From: Bradyrhizobium forestalis
GTDB lineage: Bacteria > Pseudomonadota > Alphaproteobacteria > Rhizobiales > Xanthobacteraceae
Assembly: GCF_002795245.1 (NCBI RefSeq)
Contig: NZ_PGVG01000010.1
Coordinates: 124,001-188,000, forward strand
Length of the DNA stretch: 64,000 nt
Direction: 5' to 3'
The notes below the pieces were generated by a model, which was given only the letters and a program-made list of their open reading frames with translations, searched no databases and was not told the origin of the DNA. This document shows, one piece after another, positions 23,048 to 36,680 of the stretch (position 1 is its first letter; every line of letters starts with the position of its first letter). The translations under genes and the position numbers were made by a program.

Positions 23048-23084
23048 GGCCCAGGTATTGAGGCCCAAGTATTGAGGCCCAAGT
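23043..23084 (+). repeat. Three 14-bp tandem repeats at the end of the GFA gene
   Basis: ATTGAGGCCCAGGT followed by two copies of ATTGAGGCCCAAGT. The first unit contains the stop codon of the preceding gene, and each later unit repeats the same TGA. Confidence 0.85.
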
Positions 23085-23138
23085 CGTTGGGGCTGGGGTC
23101 TTGCCGGTTCGGGGCTCGTAGGGCTAAAGAGGCGGCGA

Positions 23139-23215
23139 GGGCGGTTAGCTCAGCTGGTTAGAGCATCTCGTTTACACCGAGAGGGTCCGCGGTTCGAATC
23201 CGTGACCGCCCACCA
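23139..23215 (+). tRNA. tRNA-Val (anticodon UAC)
   Basis: The acceptor stem GGGCGGT/ACCGCCC is intact, the anticodon stem TCTCG/CGAGA encloses TTTACAC with anticodon TAC, and the T arm contains GGTTCGAATCC. The CCA is encoded. The 200 bp after it show no gene. Confidence 0.96.
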
Positions 23216-23417
23216 CACTTCGCCTTGCGGAGCCGAACAGGCTGTCATGCCGGGCGACCGATTGGAGCATGGCATCAGCGCAAAGCCTCCGTTCGGTCGC
23301 GGCTGGCTGTTTCGTTTGAAGAGCACATCACCCTGCAAACCTCGACCGGGCATGCCAAAACCACCGTGGAGCGGTCACGTGCCCCACAGTGGCGCGTCGT
23401 CATTCCCGACGGAAATA

Positions 23418-23777
23418 TCAGGCCGTCTTGGTGAATAAGGTCAGGACGCCCTCGGCAATGTTGATCGCAACGACCTGCGACGAGGTCAGACCCTTCGCCT
23501 TGAGCGCGGATGCCGCCTGGGGAGTCGCGTCAATCGTTTTCCGGAGAGATTGAATATCGTCATCGCTCGTCTGTGCGACGATTTCATCGACCTTCGAGCG
23601 CACCGCGGGCTGCAAGTCCTTAATGTCGACAACCTGGATCTGGCGGATGACGGTGCTCTGGGCGGGCGGCGATTCTGCTCCCGGTTGCGACGATGTTCCC
23701 TGCGCCTGCACGAAAGTCGGCGTCCCGAAGGAGAGGGTTGCGATAATGAGGGGGGCCATGAAGCTGCGCATGGTCAT
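23418..23777 (-). CDS. Secreted small protein, unknown function
   Basis: A 119-residue precursor with a Sec signal peptide (MTMRSFMAPLIIATLSF, cleavage expected after VQAQ). The mature part is acidic and helical (VVDIKDLQPAVRSKVDEIV, then DDIQSLRKTIDATPQAASAL) and ends with a hydrophobic stretch, EGVLTLF. I recognise no family. The frame is open much further upstream, but the Met at 23777 starts a perfect signal peptide, so it is preferred. It is convergent with tRNA-Val. Confidence 0.65.
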   Translation of the reverse strand: MTMRSFMAPLIIATLSFGTPTFVQAQGTSSQPGAESPPAQSTVIRQIQVVDIKDLQPAVRSKVDEIVAQTSDDDIQSLRKTIDATPQAASALKAKGLTSSQVVAINIAEGVLTLFTKTA

Positions 23778-24030
23778 GCCTTTCCAAGGTGAGCAACGCG
23801 AAAACGCTATCCTCGAAATCTGGTTGTCGTCTGCTTCCGATGCGGCCATTCGGTGAAAGCTATGCGGCGACAATGCGAGCATTTCCAGCCGGGAGCGCAG
23901 CCAATTCCCGGCAGCGGCGGCTGTGGTCCTTGCAGAAAATTGCGTTACGATCCGGGCAGGGATCCGACGCAGGTGAACCCACACAATTGCGGGAGCGGCG
24001 GATCGACCATTGTGAAGGATTGAAGATCTG

Positions 24031-24891
24031 ATGGAACAGCCGAGCGGACACGAGCAAAACGCCGACCAGATCGCCTATTGGAACGGCCCCAGTGGGCAGC
24101 GCTGGGCCGATCGCCACGCGGTGCAGGAGAGGCTGCTCGGACCCATTGCCGACGTCCTGATCGACCGTGCCAGGCCGAGGCCGGGTGAGTGCGTGATCGA
24201 CGTCGGTTGCGGCTCCGGTGCGACGACGGTGGCGTTCGCGAAGGCGGTGGCGCCTGACGGTTTCGCGCTCGGCCTCGACGTCTCCGAGCCGATGCTGTCG
24301 CAGGCGCGCGCGCTGGCGCCAAAGGGCCTGCCGCTCGAGTTCGTGCTGGCGGATGCGACGGTGCATCCGTTCGAGCCGGCGCGCTTCGATCTGCTCGCCT
24401 CGCGCTTCGGCGTGATGTTCTTTGCCGATCCCATCGCATCCTTCGCCAACCTCCGCCGCGCGCTGAAGCCGACAGGGCGGCTTGCTTTCGTCTGCTGGCG
24501 CGAGCCGAAGGAAAATCCCTGGATGATGGCGCCGCTGATGGCGGTCTATAAGCACGTGCCGAAGATGCCGCCGGTCGGGCCGGAGGAGCCGGGCCCGTTC
24601 GCCTTTGCCTCGGAGGAGCGCGTAATGCGCATCCTGAAAGGTGCAGGCTTCGTGGATGTGGCAATGGAGCCGTACAATCTGGCGATGGATATCGCGATCG
24701 GCGGCGGCCTCGATGCCGCCGTCGACGGCTCGCTCCAGATCGGCCCGGCCAGCCGCGCGCTGCAGGGCCATCCGCCGGAGACGTATGCGGCTGCCAAGGC
24801 TTCGATCCGCGAGACGCTCGCGCCGTTCCTGGAGGGCCAGCGCGTCGAGTTGCAAGGCGCGATCTGGATCGTGACGGCGAAAGCGGGATAG
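24031..24891 (+). CDS. Class I SAM-dependent methyltransferase
   Basis: A 286-residue Rossmann-fold methyltransferase. Motif I is VIDVGCGSGATTV at about 55-67, followed by the acidic strand end GLDVSEPML and motif III-like FDLLASRFGVMFF. The C-terminal half contributes the acceptor site. The pattern resembles UbiE/Methyltransf_11 members, but the substrate is not evident from the neighbours. Confidence 0.88.
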   Translation: MEQPSGHEQNADQIAYWNGPSGQRWADRHAVQERLLGPIADVLIDRARPRPGECVIDVGCGSGATTVAFAKAVAPDGFALGLDVSEPMLSQARALAPKGLPLEFVLADATVHPFEPARFDLLASRFGVMFFADPIASFANLRRALKPTGRLAFVCWREPKENPWMMAPLMAVYKHVPKMPPVGPEEPGPFAFASEERVMRILKGAGFVDVAMEPYNLAMDIAIGGGLDAAVDGSLQIGPASRALQGHPPETYAAAKASIRETLAPFLEGQRVELQGAIWIVTAKAG

Positions 24892-24980
24892 GCGGCCGAG
24901 CATCCGAGCTGCTCCTGAGCAGACAGGCCGAGTTGTGTGTCGTTGCGCAGGGCTGCGTGCGCTGCTAGGTACGGGACGGG

Positions 24981-26006
24981 ATGGGAAATGCTCAACTTCA
25001 TGGTCGGCTGCCGGGCGTGCAGCTTGGGCGCGCGATAGCTGCTCTGGCGGTGTTATACTTTCACACGCACCTCGCGCTGGTCTATTTCGACCCGTCGCAG
25101 CTTGCCACCTGGAGATTTCTGGCGGATCGCGGCGCCGCTGGCGTTGACCTCTTCTTCGCGATCTCAGGTTTCATCGTCTGCTATGTCTCGGCTGCACCGG
25201 ACTACACGCAGTTCAGTTTTCTCATCAAACGCTTCTTCCGCATCTATCCTCTCAATGCGCTCGCGACGCTGGTCATGATCGTGTTCTTCAGCCGCGGCAT
25301 TGGAGGGCCGCCGCACGAAATCGAACTGGGACGGATCGTGCGGTCGCTTCTGATCGTTCCGCAGCCCGCCCCGATGAATGCCGTGGGCTGGACGCTCGAG
25401 TGCGAGGTGATTTTCTATCTCGTCTCCGCGGTGCTCATCCCGCTTGGCGGACCCAGGCTGTTGCTCGTCTGGTGCATCGCTGCCACCTGGATCGGACGCG
25501 CCATCGAGCCGCAGCAGCCGATCATATCTCGTGTTGCCGACGGTCACTATGCCGACTTCGCCGCCGGTGTGTTCGCCTACATGATGGTCGCACGGCTATC
25601 GCCGCGCTGGATCTCCAGCCTGGCTTTTCTTGCTCTGGCGATCGTCGTTTACATTTTTGCCCCGCAGCTGACGATATGGTCGACGCCGCTGGCGTGCTGT
25701 CTGGCCGTCGCCGGCCTGGCGCTCCTGCCGTATGCGCCGCGCGTGTTCGTCTGGCTTGGGGACATCTCTTACGGCATGTATGTGTGGCACTGGCCCGTGT
25801 TCATGTTCCTGCCGTGGCTGGCTGCGTGGAGGCACTTCGACAAGGCGAACGGCGAGATCTGGCGCTGGAGCCTGCTGGTGCTGGTCATCGTCATCGCATC
25901 GGGGTCCTGGATCCTGTTCGAACGGCCGATCAATCGTTGGGCCGCTCGTCGGCTGGCGCACCGTTGGAAGGTCTCGTCTTCGCCGGTGAGCCAAGGCTCG
26001 GCATAG
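24981..26006 (+). CDS. Acyltransferase 3 family membrane protein
   Basis: A 341-residue polytopic protein with the O-acyltransferase signature. It opens with LGRAIAALAVLYFHTHLAL (the family's H residue in helix 1), then GAAGVDLFFAISGFIV, RFFRIYPL and a C-terminal GDISYGMYVWHWPVF. Members move acetyl or other acyl groups onto surface sugars or lipids across the inner membrane. It is followed after 45 bp by a large polytopic membrane protein on the same strand, suggesting a joint envelope-modification role. Confidence 0.9.
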   Translation: MGNAQLHGRLPGVQLGRAIAALAVLYFHTHLALVYFDPSQLATWRFLADRGAAGVDLFFAISGFIVCYVSAAPDYTQFSFLIKRFFRIYPLNALATLVMIVFFSRGIGGPPHEIELGRIVRSLLIVPQPAPMNAVGWTLECEVIFYLVSAVLIPLGGPRLLLVWCIAATWIGRAIEPQQPIISRVADGHYADFAAGVFAYMMVARLSPRWISSLAFLALAIVVYIFAPQLTIWSTPLACCLAVAGLALLPYAPRVFVWLGDISYGMYVWHWPVFMFLPWLAAWRHFDKANGEIWRWSLLVLVIVIASGSWILFERPINRWAARRLAHRWKVSSSPVSQGSA

Positions 26007-26051
26007 CATTGTGGCAAGACTTATCGGGCATGTCACTTGCGGGGATTGCTA

Positions 26052-27686
26052 GTGGATCGAACATCAAGCCAGCGTCGTGGTTTTCTACCTTCCTTGCTCG
26101 CGTGGGCAAACGGTGTCGCGTGGTTCTGGGTCTGGGCCTGTACAATCGGCCTGGCCTTGATGGTTCACCTTGCTTTCCTGGTGAACTGGCCTGATCACTT
26201 CATCCACGAAGACAGCGCGGCCTATCTCATCCAGGCCGAATCCATCCTGAAAGGGCAGTATCTCGAGGATACGATGAAGCGGCCGTACGGCCTGGCCATC
26301 TTCCTTGCGCTGCTGTCCAAGCTGTTCGGTCCGCACATCCTCGTCTTCGTCGTCGCGCAGCATCTGTTGAGCGTCGGCACCGCGCTTTTCGTCGCGGGGA
26401 TCGTGCGTTTCGCCGGCGCGCCGCGCGTCTTCGCGCTTCTGGCTTTTTGTCTTGCTGCGCTGCATGGCCGCATCATCCACTACGACAATACGATCGGTGC
26501 GGAGACGATCTCCAACTTCCTGGTGAGTCTTGCGGCCTTCATCGCCGCGGGCGCTGCATTCAGGAAATGGCCGGCTTTGCCGGCCGCAGCGGCGGTGGGC
26601 TTGACGCTCGGCGCCGTGATGACCTGCCGGTCGGCGGCGATAGGACAGGCCGTTGTCATTCTGTTGTGGCTGGCGGTGGTGCTGGACACGGGACTCTTGC
26701 GCCGGCTTGGCGCGCTTGCACTGGCAGGCGTCCTGGCTTCCGCCGTCTATCTGACACCCGCGGCGATCAACTTCGCGATCGGCAAGCGACCCGCCGGCAA
26801 TGAGACTCTGGCCGTGATGGCCTTCGTGGTTGGCTATTCCGGCGATTTTGAGCGCGGCGTCCATCTCGACCGAAAAGCGCAAGCGCGGGAGTTCGTCGAG
26901 CAGATGCGGGCTGCGGATACCCCTGGGGGATGGCCAGACGTCGGTGTCTATCAGTGGCCGTTCGGTGCGATGCACCGGCTAGCGAAGCCCGGGGACAGCG
27001 ATACAGATCTCGAGAGGGTCGTTCGGGATATTTTTATCGAAACGCTGACGACGCCGTCGACGCTCTATCGACACTTCACGAAGCATTTTCTCCGGGAGAC
27101 GTTCTTCCTGCTGTTCGACGCGAATTCGGTTGCGCGGCGGGCGCCCAGTCCGCAGGGCTACGAGTTCTTCGTAAACCGCGACAGGTATCCGTTCTTTGGA
27201 AGTCCGACCGGGCTCAAGCCCGGACAGTTGATTCAGGATCACTATAAGCCCTGGTCGCGGCTGCTGCCGACCGCGGATCAGTTCCAGCTCACCCTGAACC
27301 GTCTGTTTGCGCGCGGCTACGCGCCGAGTTCGGACTTGGTGACGCTGTGTTGCGGTCTAAAAGTCTCGACCGAATACGACGACCGGCCGGGAGTGATCTT
27401 GTGGCTGTCATCGGCAACCGCCTGCCTCGCGCTAATCCTGCTGATTGGTGTCCCCGCAAGCCATGCGGGGCTCGTTCGGCGGGCGCGCGGCCGCCTTGTT
27501 GCCGGCGGCACCTTGATGATCCTGCTGGCGATGGTCAGCGTCGCGTTTCCGACCTTCCTCGTTTATGGGCTCAATCGCTACGCGTATTACGCCATTCCCT
27601 TCCTGGCCGGCTCGAGCGCGATCCTGGGCAGTGTGCTATTCGATTGGGTGAAGGCCAAGGCCGGCTGGGCCGGCGGTGAGGCATAA
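26052..27686 (+). CDS. Large polytopic membrane protein, possible GT-C glycosyltransferase
   Basis: About 544 residues with some ten predicted helices in the N-terminal half and again near the C-terminus, and a soluble region (about 275-440) between. HEDSAAYLIQAESILKGQY, early in the protein, resembles the acidic loop after helix 1 of GT-C/PMT-type lipid-linked sugar transferases, where Asp/Glu is catalytic. I cannot assign a family firmly. The GTG at 26052 has GGGG seven bases ahead. A TTG at 26037 is also possible. Confidence 0.6.
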   Translation: MDRTSSQRRGFLPSLLAWANGVAWFWVWACTIGLALMVHLAFLVNWPDHFIHEDSAAYLIQAESILKGQYLEDTMKRPYGLAIFLALLSKLFGPHILVFVVAQHLLSVGTALFVAGIVRFAGAPRVFALLAFCLAALHGRIIHYDNTIGAETISNFLVSLAAFIAAGAAFRKWPALPAAAAVGLTLGAVMTCRSAAIGQAVVILLWLAVVLDTGLLRRLGALALAGVLASAVYLTPAAINFAIGKRPAGNETLAVMAFVVGYSGDFERGVHLDRKAQAREFVEQMRAADTPGGWPDVGVYQWPFGAMHRLAKPGDSDTDLERVVRDIFIETLTTPSTLYRHFTKHFLRETFFLLFDANSVARRAPSPQGYEFFVNRDRYPFFGSPTGLKPGQLIQDHYKPWSRLLPTADQFQLTLNRLFARGYAPSSDLVTLCCGLKVSTEYDDRPGVILWLSSATACLALILLIGVPASHAGLVRRARGRLVAGGTLMILLAMVSVAFPTFLVYGLNRYAYYAIPFLAGSSAILGSVLFDWVKAKAGWAGGEA

Positions 27687-27692
27687 GCGCGG

Positions 27693-28655
27693 TCACACCA
27701 CATCATCCGGTGCCAGCGCGCAGCCGTTGTCGGGATGCGTCTCGACCTGAAGCGTGGTGTGTCCGATGCGGAAGGAGGCCTTCAGCATCTGCGCGGTCTG
27801 CATCAGGAATGCGTCGTCCGCACCGGCCGGCATGACGAGGTGGCAGGTCAACGCCGTCTCGGTGGTCGAGATCGGCCAGACGTGCAGATCGTGGATCCCG
27901 GAGACGCCGGGCCGCGCCAGCAGGAAGGCCCTGATCGCGGCGAGGTCGGTGCCCCTGGGTGCGGCCGCCATCGACATGTCGATCGAGCCGCGCAAGAGGC
28001 TCGTCGTGCTCCAGAGGATGGTGGCGCAGATGACGAGACTGGTTAAGGGATCGAGCCAGAGCCAGCCGGTCCAGATGATCAGCGCCGCCGAGACCACGAC
28101 GCCGAGCGAAACCGCGGCGTCGGCAGCCATGTGCAGATAGGCGCCTTCGATGTTGATGTCGTCCTTGCGTCCGCTCGCGAACAGCATGGCGGTGAAACCG
28201 TTGATGAGGATGCCGATGCCGGCGACCACCATCACCGTGACGCCGGCAATTGGCTCCGGCTGGCGCAGGCGCAGGATCGCCTCCCAGCCGATCGCGCCGG
28301 TTGCGACCAGCAGGAACACCGCGTTCGCAAGTGCCGCCAGAATCGTGGAGGCGCGCAGGCCATAGGTGAAGCGGCCGCGCGGCGCGCGCCGTGCCGCGAT
28401 CGATGCACCCCAGGCCACGACCAGGCCGAGCACGTCGGAAAGGTTATGGCCAGCGTCGGCGAGCAGGGCGGTGGAGTTGCCGATATAGCCGTAGACCGCT
28501 TCGGCCACGACCAGCGCGGCGTTGAGCGAAATGCCGATCGCGAACGCCTTGCCGAAATTCGCGGGGGCATGGACATGGCCGTGACTGTGGTCGTGACCAT
28601 GACCATGGTCGCCATGATCATGGTGGTGATGACCGTGATGGTCATGGCTGCCCAA
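27693..28655 (-). CDS. Cation diffusion facilitator with His-rich N-terminus
   Basis: A proton-coupled divalent metal exporter of the CDF family, 320 residues. The first 31 residues carry many His and Asp (MGSHDHHGHHHHDHGDHGHG) and probably bind metal. Six membrane helices follow, with the site pairs ADAGHNLSDV in helix II and HMAADAAVS in helix V, then the C-terminal cytoplasmic domain (GVSGIHDLHVWPI). It is the last gene of the czcCBA-like operon, corresponding in place to czcD. Confidence 0.93.
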   Translation of the reverse strand: MGSHDHHGHHHHDHGDHGHGHDHSHGHVHAPANFGKAFAIGISLNAALVVAEAVYGYIGNSTALLADAGHNLSDVLGLVVAWGASIAARRAPRGRFTYGLRASTILAALANAVFLLVATGAIGWEAILRLRQPEPIAGVTVMVVAGIGILINGFTAMLFASGRKDDINIEGAYLHMAADAAVSLGVVVSAALIIWTGWLWLDPLTSLVICATILWSTTSLLRGSIDMSMAAAPRGTDLAAIRAFLLARPGVSGIHDLHVWPISTTETALTCHLVMPAGADDAFLMQTAQMLKASFRIGHTTLQVETHPDNGCALAPDDVV

Positions 28656-28657
28656 TT

Positions 28658-32833
<4,176 letters not shown>

Positions 32834-32837
<4 letters not shown>

Positions 32838-34108
32838 CGTGCGCTCTCCCGCGCCAGCGTGAAGGGATTGCCGACGAGGCCTTCGATGGTCGCGACGCCG
32901 GCATGGAAATTCTGCAGCGCCTCCTGCTCGCGCAGCCGCGCCTGGGTGACGCTCGCCTGGGCGTCGAGCACCTCGAGTAGGGTGAAGCGGCCCTGGCCGT
33001 AGCCTTGCGAGATCGCATCGGACGCTTCGACGGCCTTGGGAATGGCGGTCTCGCGCAGCACCGCGAGCTCGCGCAGCGAGCCCTGGAGCGAGTCGTAGGC
33101 GCGGCCGGCGATCACGATCAGCGTGTTGCGATTGGCCTCGCGCTCGGCACGGGTCTTGGCGAGGCTTTCCTGCGCCGACAGGATGTTGCCCTGGTTCTGG
33201 TCGAACACGGGGATCGGCACCGAGAGGGTGAGGCGCACGGCATCGTCATTGGTTTCGTTGTAGTGGCGCCAGGCGGCGGCGATCCGCACGTCGGGATAGG
33301 GCTTGAGCCGCGCCAGCAGCAGCTCGGCATTGCGCTGCGCGTAGACGGCGGTCCAGCGCACCAGTTGCGGATTGGCATCGATGGCGGCGACCACGGCCTG
33401 GAACGCGGGCGGGCGTCCCGTGATGTCGAGCCGGCCGGAGACCTCGCCGAACTTTGCGGCGGGATCACCCATCAGCACCGCAAGCTCGCGCCGGGCGCTG
33501 GCCAGCGTCGCCTTGAAGCGCTCGCGATCGGCCTTCACCAGGGCGGATGCGACCTCGGCGCGGCCGGTCTCGGCCGGCGAGGAGGCGCCGGCTTCGACGC
33601 GGCGGCGCAGCAGCGGCGTCAGCCGGTCGATGGCGGCAATCTGCTCGTCGAGGATCTGGATGCGCCGCTGCGCGCCGAGCACGCCGAGGAAGGCGATTGC
33701 AGTCTCCGACAGCACCTCCAGCCTGACAGCCTTGCGCTGGATCGCGGCGACCTCGATGCCAGCCGCTCCGGCTGCAATCCGCGCCTCGCGCTTGCCGAAC
33801 AGCTCGAAGGCCTGGCTGATCTGCAGGGTGGTCTCGGCCGATCGCGTCCCGCGGTACTTGCCGGAGCCGAATGAATCGTCCTGTTCATAAGTCAGTTCCG
33901 GATTGAGCAGGGCGCCCGCCTGGATGCGCTGGCCCGTGGCGATGCCGACGTCGCGCTCCGCCGCCGTCAGCCGCGGGCTTGCGGCCAGCGCGCGCGACAG
34001 CGCGCTCCGCATCGTCAAAGTCTGGGCGTGAGACGGCGCAAGCGTCGCCCCGGCAATCAGGCACGCTGCCGCGCACGCCAGGCGCGCAGCCATTCCCCTG
34101 CAAAACAT
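32834..34108 (-). CDS. czcC: TolC-family outer membrane factor
   Basis: A 424-residue outer-membrane channel subunit with a signal peptide ending in PSHAQ. Two OEP repeats made of long helices cover about residues 30-220 and 225-415. ELTYEQDDSFGSG and VPIPVFDQNQGNI are typical of CzcC-like proteins. It is the first of the three overlapping tripartite-pump genes. Confidence 0.9.
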
Positions 34109-34163
34109 GAAACCGACCTGTGAAGGATGAACCTAATGGGTGCGGGACGCCCGACCAATCCGT

Positions 34164-34526
34164 TCAGGCAATATGTTTGGGAGGCGGGGAGTCGGTATCC
34201 GGGACAATTCCGGCGAGCCGGGGGGCATGTTGCGGGCTCGCTGCGGACACGAGCGTGACCGATGCGGTCAGTGGCGCCGGCTGCGTCACCGTCAGCGAGA
34301 AGCAGCCATGGCAGTGATGGCTGCCGATGACCTTGTGGTCGCTGTGGCCCGTGGGGCCATCAAGGACCGCAGCGATCTCCGAGCCGCCGGCGGGCGTGGT
34401 GACGTCGATGTCGTGCGAGCCGTGCAGCGTGCTCGCGAGCAGATAGACCGCCGCGATCAGCACGGACAGCAGCCCGCGCCAGTTGCGCGAGCGGCAAGAT
34501 CCTGAGGGCTGGCGGTTTGCGAGCAC
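34164..34526 (-). CDS. Small membrane-anchored His/Cys protein ahead of the czc operon
   Basis: About 120 residues with one N-terminal hydrophobic helix (GLLSVLIAAVYLLASTLHG). A periplasmic-looking part follows with HSDHKVIGSHHCHGCF, a likely metal site. It occupies the place of czcI in the Cupriavidus czcICBAD order and, like CzcI, has a Cys-x2-Cys/His cluster, so a role in sensing or restraining the pump is a reasonable guess. The start is uncertain: the GTG at 34526 is preferred over a start at 34613 that adds 29 residues of non-typical composition. Confidence 0.62.
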   Translation of the reverse strand: MLANRQPSGSCRSRNWRGLLSVLIAAVYLLASTLHGSHDIDVTTPAGGSEIAAVLDGPTGHSDHKVIGSHHCHGCFSLTVTQPAPLTASVTLVSAASPQHAPRLAGIVPDTDSPPPKHIA

Positions 34527-34646
34527 GACGTCACTCTGGTTGCGGTCCGTGCTCGGCCTAGCATGGGCGCGGGAACAGTGTCGACCCGCAACATTGTTAC
34601 GTCCCTGGAACAATTGCCGCAGCGGTGCATACGGCGCCAGCGCCTC

Positions 34647-34856
34647 TCACTGGCGGGTCAGGACGCTCCGATCGGGCTCCGAACCCTCGCTGCCATCATC
34701 TGCCGTCATGGTAGTGACGGCGCGACAGCTCGCTTCCATCGCCCGTTCCAGCCATTTGATGGCTTCGTCGATCCATTGGTCGTGGTGCTCGGGATCGGTG
34801 AGGGCCTTCTCCCGGAATGCATTTGCCTGATGCAGGCACGCCGTTCTGCGATCCAC
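34647..34856 (-). CDS. Small soluble helical protein, unknown function
   Basis: A 69-residue protein starting with GTG at 34856, four bases after a strong AGGAGAGG site, which is the main reason to call it. It is rich in helix formers and acidic/aromatic residues (HHDQWIDEAIKWLERAMEA). I recognise no named family. It lies on the same strand as the czc genes and 120 bp ahead of the small His/Cys protein. Confidence 0.6.
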   Translation of the reverse strand: MDRRTACLHQANAFREKALTDPEHHDQWIDEAIKWLERAMEASCRAVTTMTADDGSEGSEPDRSVLTRQ

Positions 34857-34928
34857 GCGCCTCTCCTGATCTGGAGGTTCCGCCCAACCGCATCTTTGAT
34901 GATCCCGGCCCCGGCGTCGTTAACATAG

Positions 34929-35252
34929 GACAGGGACGGGCAAGCTGGCCGCAACGCGGAAAGGCCCCAGCCGGACGGACCGGCCGAGGCCTCATGTGCT
35001 CACAGCGGCGGCCCGCGATCCCGAGCGGCGGTCGATGCGCTGATCGCAGACTCGAAGACGGCCATCAACCGCGCGCGACGCAACTCGATCATCGTGGCGT
35101 TCTCGGTCGCAGCCGCGACCCTGATCGGCGCCGCGGTGGCCTGGGCCGCAGCCGTCGCTGGCGGCCGGCATCGTGATGAAGAACCGTTACCGAACTGGAT
35201 GGCGAGCGCCAATCGCTTCCATCGCAATCCGCGCGCGATGCCGGTGCCGTAA
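34929..35252 (+). pseudogene. Remnant of a membrane protein gene (C-terminal part)
   Basis: An open frame with no usable start codon ends at the TAA at 35250-35252. From about 35037 it reads like a real protein end: ALIADSKTAINRARRNS, one membrane helix (IVAFSVAATLIGAAVAWAA), then AGGRHRDEEPLPNW. This combination of a helical lead-in, one helix and GGRHRD resembles the C-terminus of small Bradyrhizobium membrane proteins of unknown function. The N-terminal part is absent or out of frame. Confidence 0.5.
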
Positions 35253-35310
35253 GCTCCAAAGCAAATGGCCGGGCGCCGGCCCGGCCATAACGGACGCCTG
35301 CAGGAAAGCT

Positions 35311-36561
35311 TCAGGCCTTCTCCTCCCAGATCATGGCGAGGTGGACGATGGTCTGCACCGCCTTTTCCATGTCCTGTCGGCTGACCCATTCGAGCCGGGA
35401 GTGAAACGCATGCTCGCCGGCGAAGATGTTGGGACAGGGCAGGCCCATGAAGGACAGGCGGGAGCCGTCGGTGCCGCCGCGGATCGCGGTGCGCATCGGG
35501 CGCAGCCCGGCGCGACGAATGGCTTCGATGGCGTATTCGAGAACGTGCGGGTGACGATCGATCACCTGCTTCATGTTGCGGTACTGCTCCTTGACCTCGA
35601 AGGTGTAGGTCGAGCGCGGATAGTCCTTCATCACGTCCTTGACGATGGTCTCGAGCAGGACTTCTTTCTCCCTCAAGCCTTCCTCGGTGAAGTCGCGGAC
35701 GATGAAGGAGAGCGTCGCCTGTTCCAGTGCGCCCTCGATGCCGATCGGATGCAGAAAGCCCTGCTTGCCTGAGGTCGTCTCCGGCGAGCAGCCTTCTCTC
35801 GGCAAGCGCTCGACGATGGCGGCGGCGATCTTGATCGCGTGCTCCATCTTGCCCTTGGCGTAGCCGGGATGGGCGCTGACGCCATTGATGGTGATGGTGG
35901 CGCCGTCGGCCGAGAAGGTCTCGTCCTCGACGCAGCCGGCGCTCTCGCCGTCCATGGTGTAACCGAAATCGGCGCCGAGCTTCTTCAGGTCGACATTGTC
36001 GACGCCGCGGCCGATCTCCTCGTCCGGCGTGAACAGGATCTTGATGGTGCCGTGCTTCACGTCGGGATTGTTGAGGAAGAAATGCGCGGCATCCATGATC
36101 TCGGCGACGCCGGCCTTGTTGTCGGCCCCCAACAGCGTGGTGCCGTCGGTGGTGATGATGTCGTTGCCGATCTGGTGCTTCAGCGCGGGGTGCTCATTGA
36201 AGCGGATCACCTGGCTGGTGTCGCCCGGCAGCACGATATCGCCGCCGCGATAGTTCTTCACCATTTGCGGCCTGACGTCCTTGCCGGTGACATCGGGCGA
36301 GGTGTCCATGTGCGAGCAGAAGCAGATCACCGGCACCTTCTTGTCGGTGTTGGCGGGGATCGTTCCATAGACGTAGCCGTAATCGTCGAGATGCGCGTCC
36401 ACAACGCCCATCGCCTTCAGCTCGGCGGCGAGCACGCGGCCGAGATCCTTCTGCTTCTCGGTCGAGGGCGAGCGAGGGGATTCCGGATCGGACTGGGTGT
36501 CGATGGTGACATAGCGCAGGAAGCGCTCGGTCACGGTATGCGAAAAGGTGAGGGAGGACAT
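35311..36561 (-). CDS. pepT: Peptidase T (tripeptide aminopeptidase)
   Basis: A cytoplasmic di-zinc M20 peptidase that removes the N-terminal residue from tripeptides. The 416-residue protein has the metal motifs SHMDTSPD, LLGADNKAG and TPDEEIGRG, plus a dimerisation insert (GVSAHPGYAKGKM) and RGGTDGSRLSFMGLPCPN. It appears to be a single gene, with the gene remnant downstream and the HU gene upstream. Confidence 0.95.
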   Translation of the reverse strand: MSSLTFSHTVTERFLRYVTIDTQSDPESPRSPSTEKQKDLGRVLAAELKAMGVVDAHLDDYGYVYGTIPANTDKKVPVICFCSHMDTSPDVTGKDVRPQMVKNYRGGDIVLPGDTSQVIRFNEHPALKHQIGNDIITTDGTTLLGADNKAGVAEIMDAAHFFLNNPDVKHGTIKILFTPDEEIGRGVDNVDLKKLGADFGYTMDGESAGCVEDETFSADGATITINGVSAHPGYAKGKMEHAIKIAAAIVERLPREGCSPETTSGKQGFLHPIGIEGALEQATLSFIVRDFTEEGLREKEVLLETIVKDVMKDYPRSTYTFEVKEQYRNMKQVIDRHPHVLEYAIEAIRRAGLRPMRTAIRGGTDGSRLSFMGLPCPNIFAGEHAFHSRLEWVSRQDMEKAVQTIVHLAMIWEEKA

Positions 36562-36680
36562 TTCTGGTCAAACCGCCGAGTCTTTAGGGAGCAGGTCCTG
36601 GGGAAGCAGGCGGTATATCAGAAAAGTGGATCATGATGCGGCCAGAACGAGCTTCGATCAGGCCTAATGAATCGTAAGGG

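Noticed and set aside
23043..23084. CRISPR array
   Set aside because: The three 14-bp units are adjacent with no spacers, and no cas genes are present anywhere in the window.
34706..34954. An 82-codon minus-strand frame overlapping the 69-residue gene
   Set aside because: The competing frame has a strong AGGAGAGG site and a sensible helical product; this one has neither.
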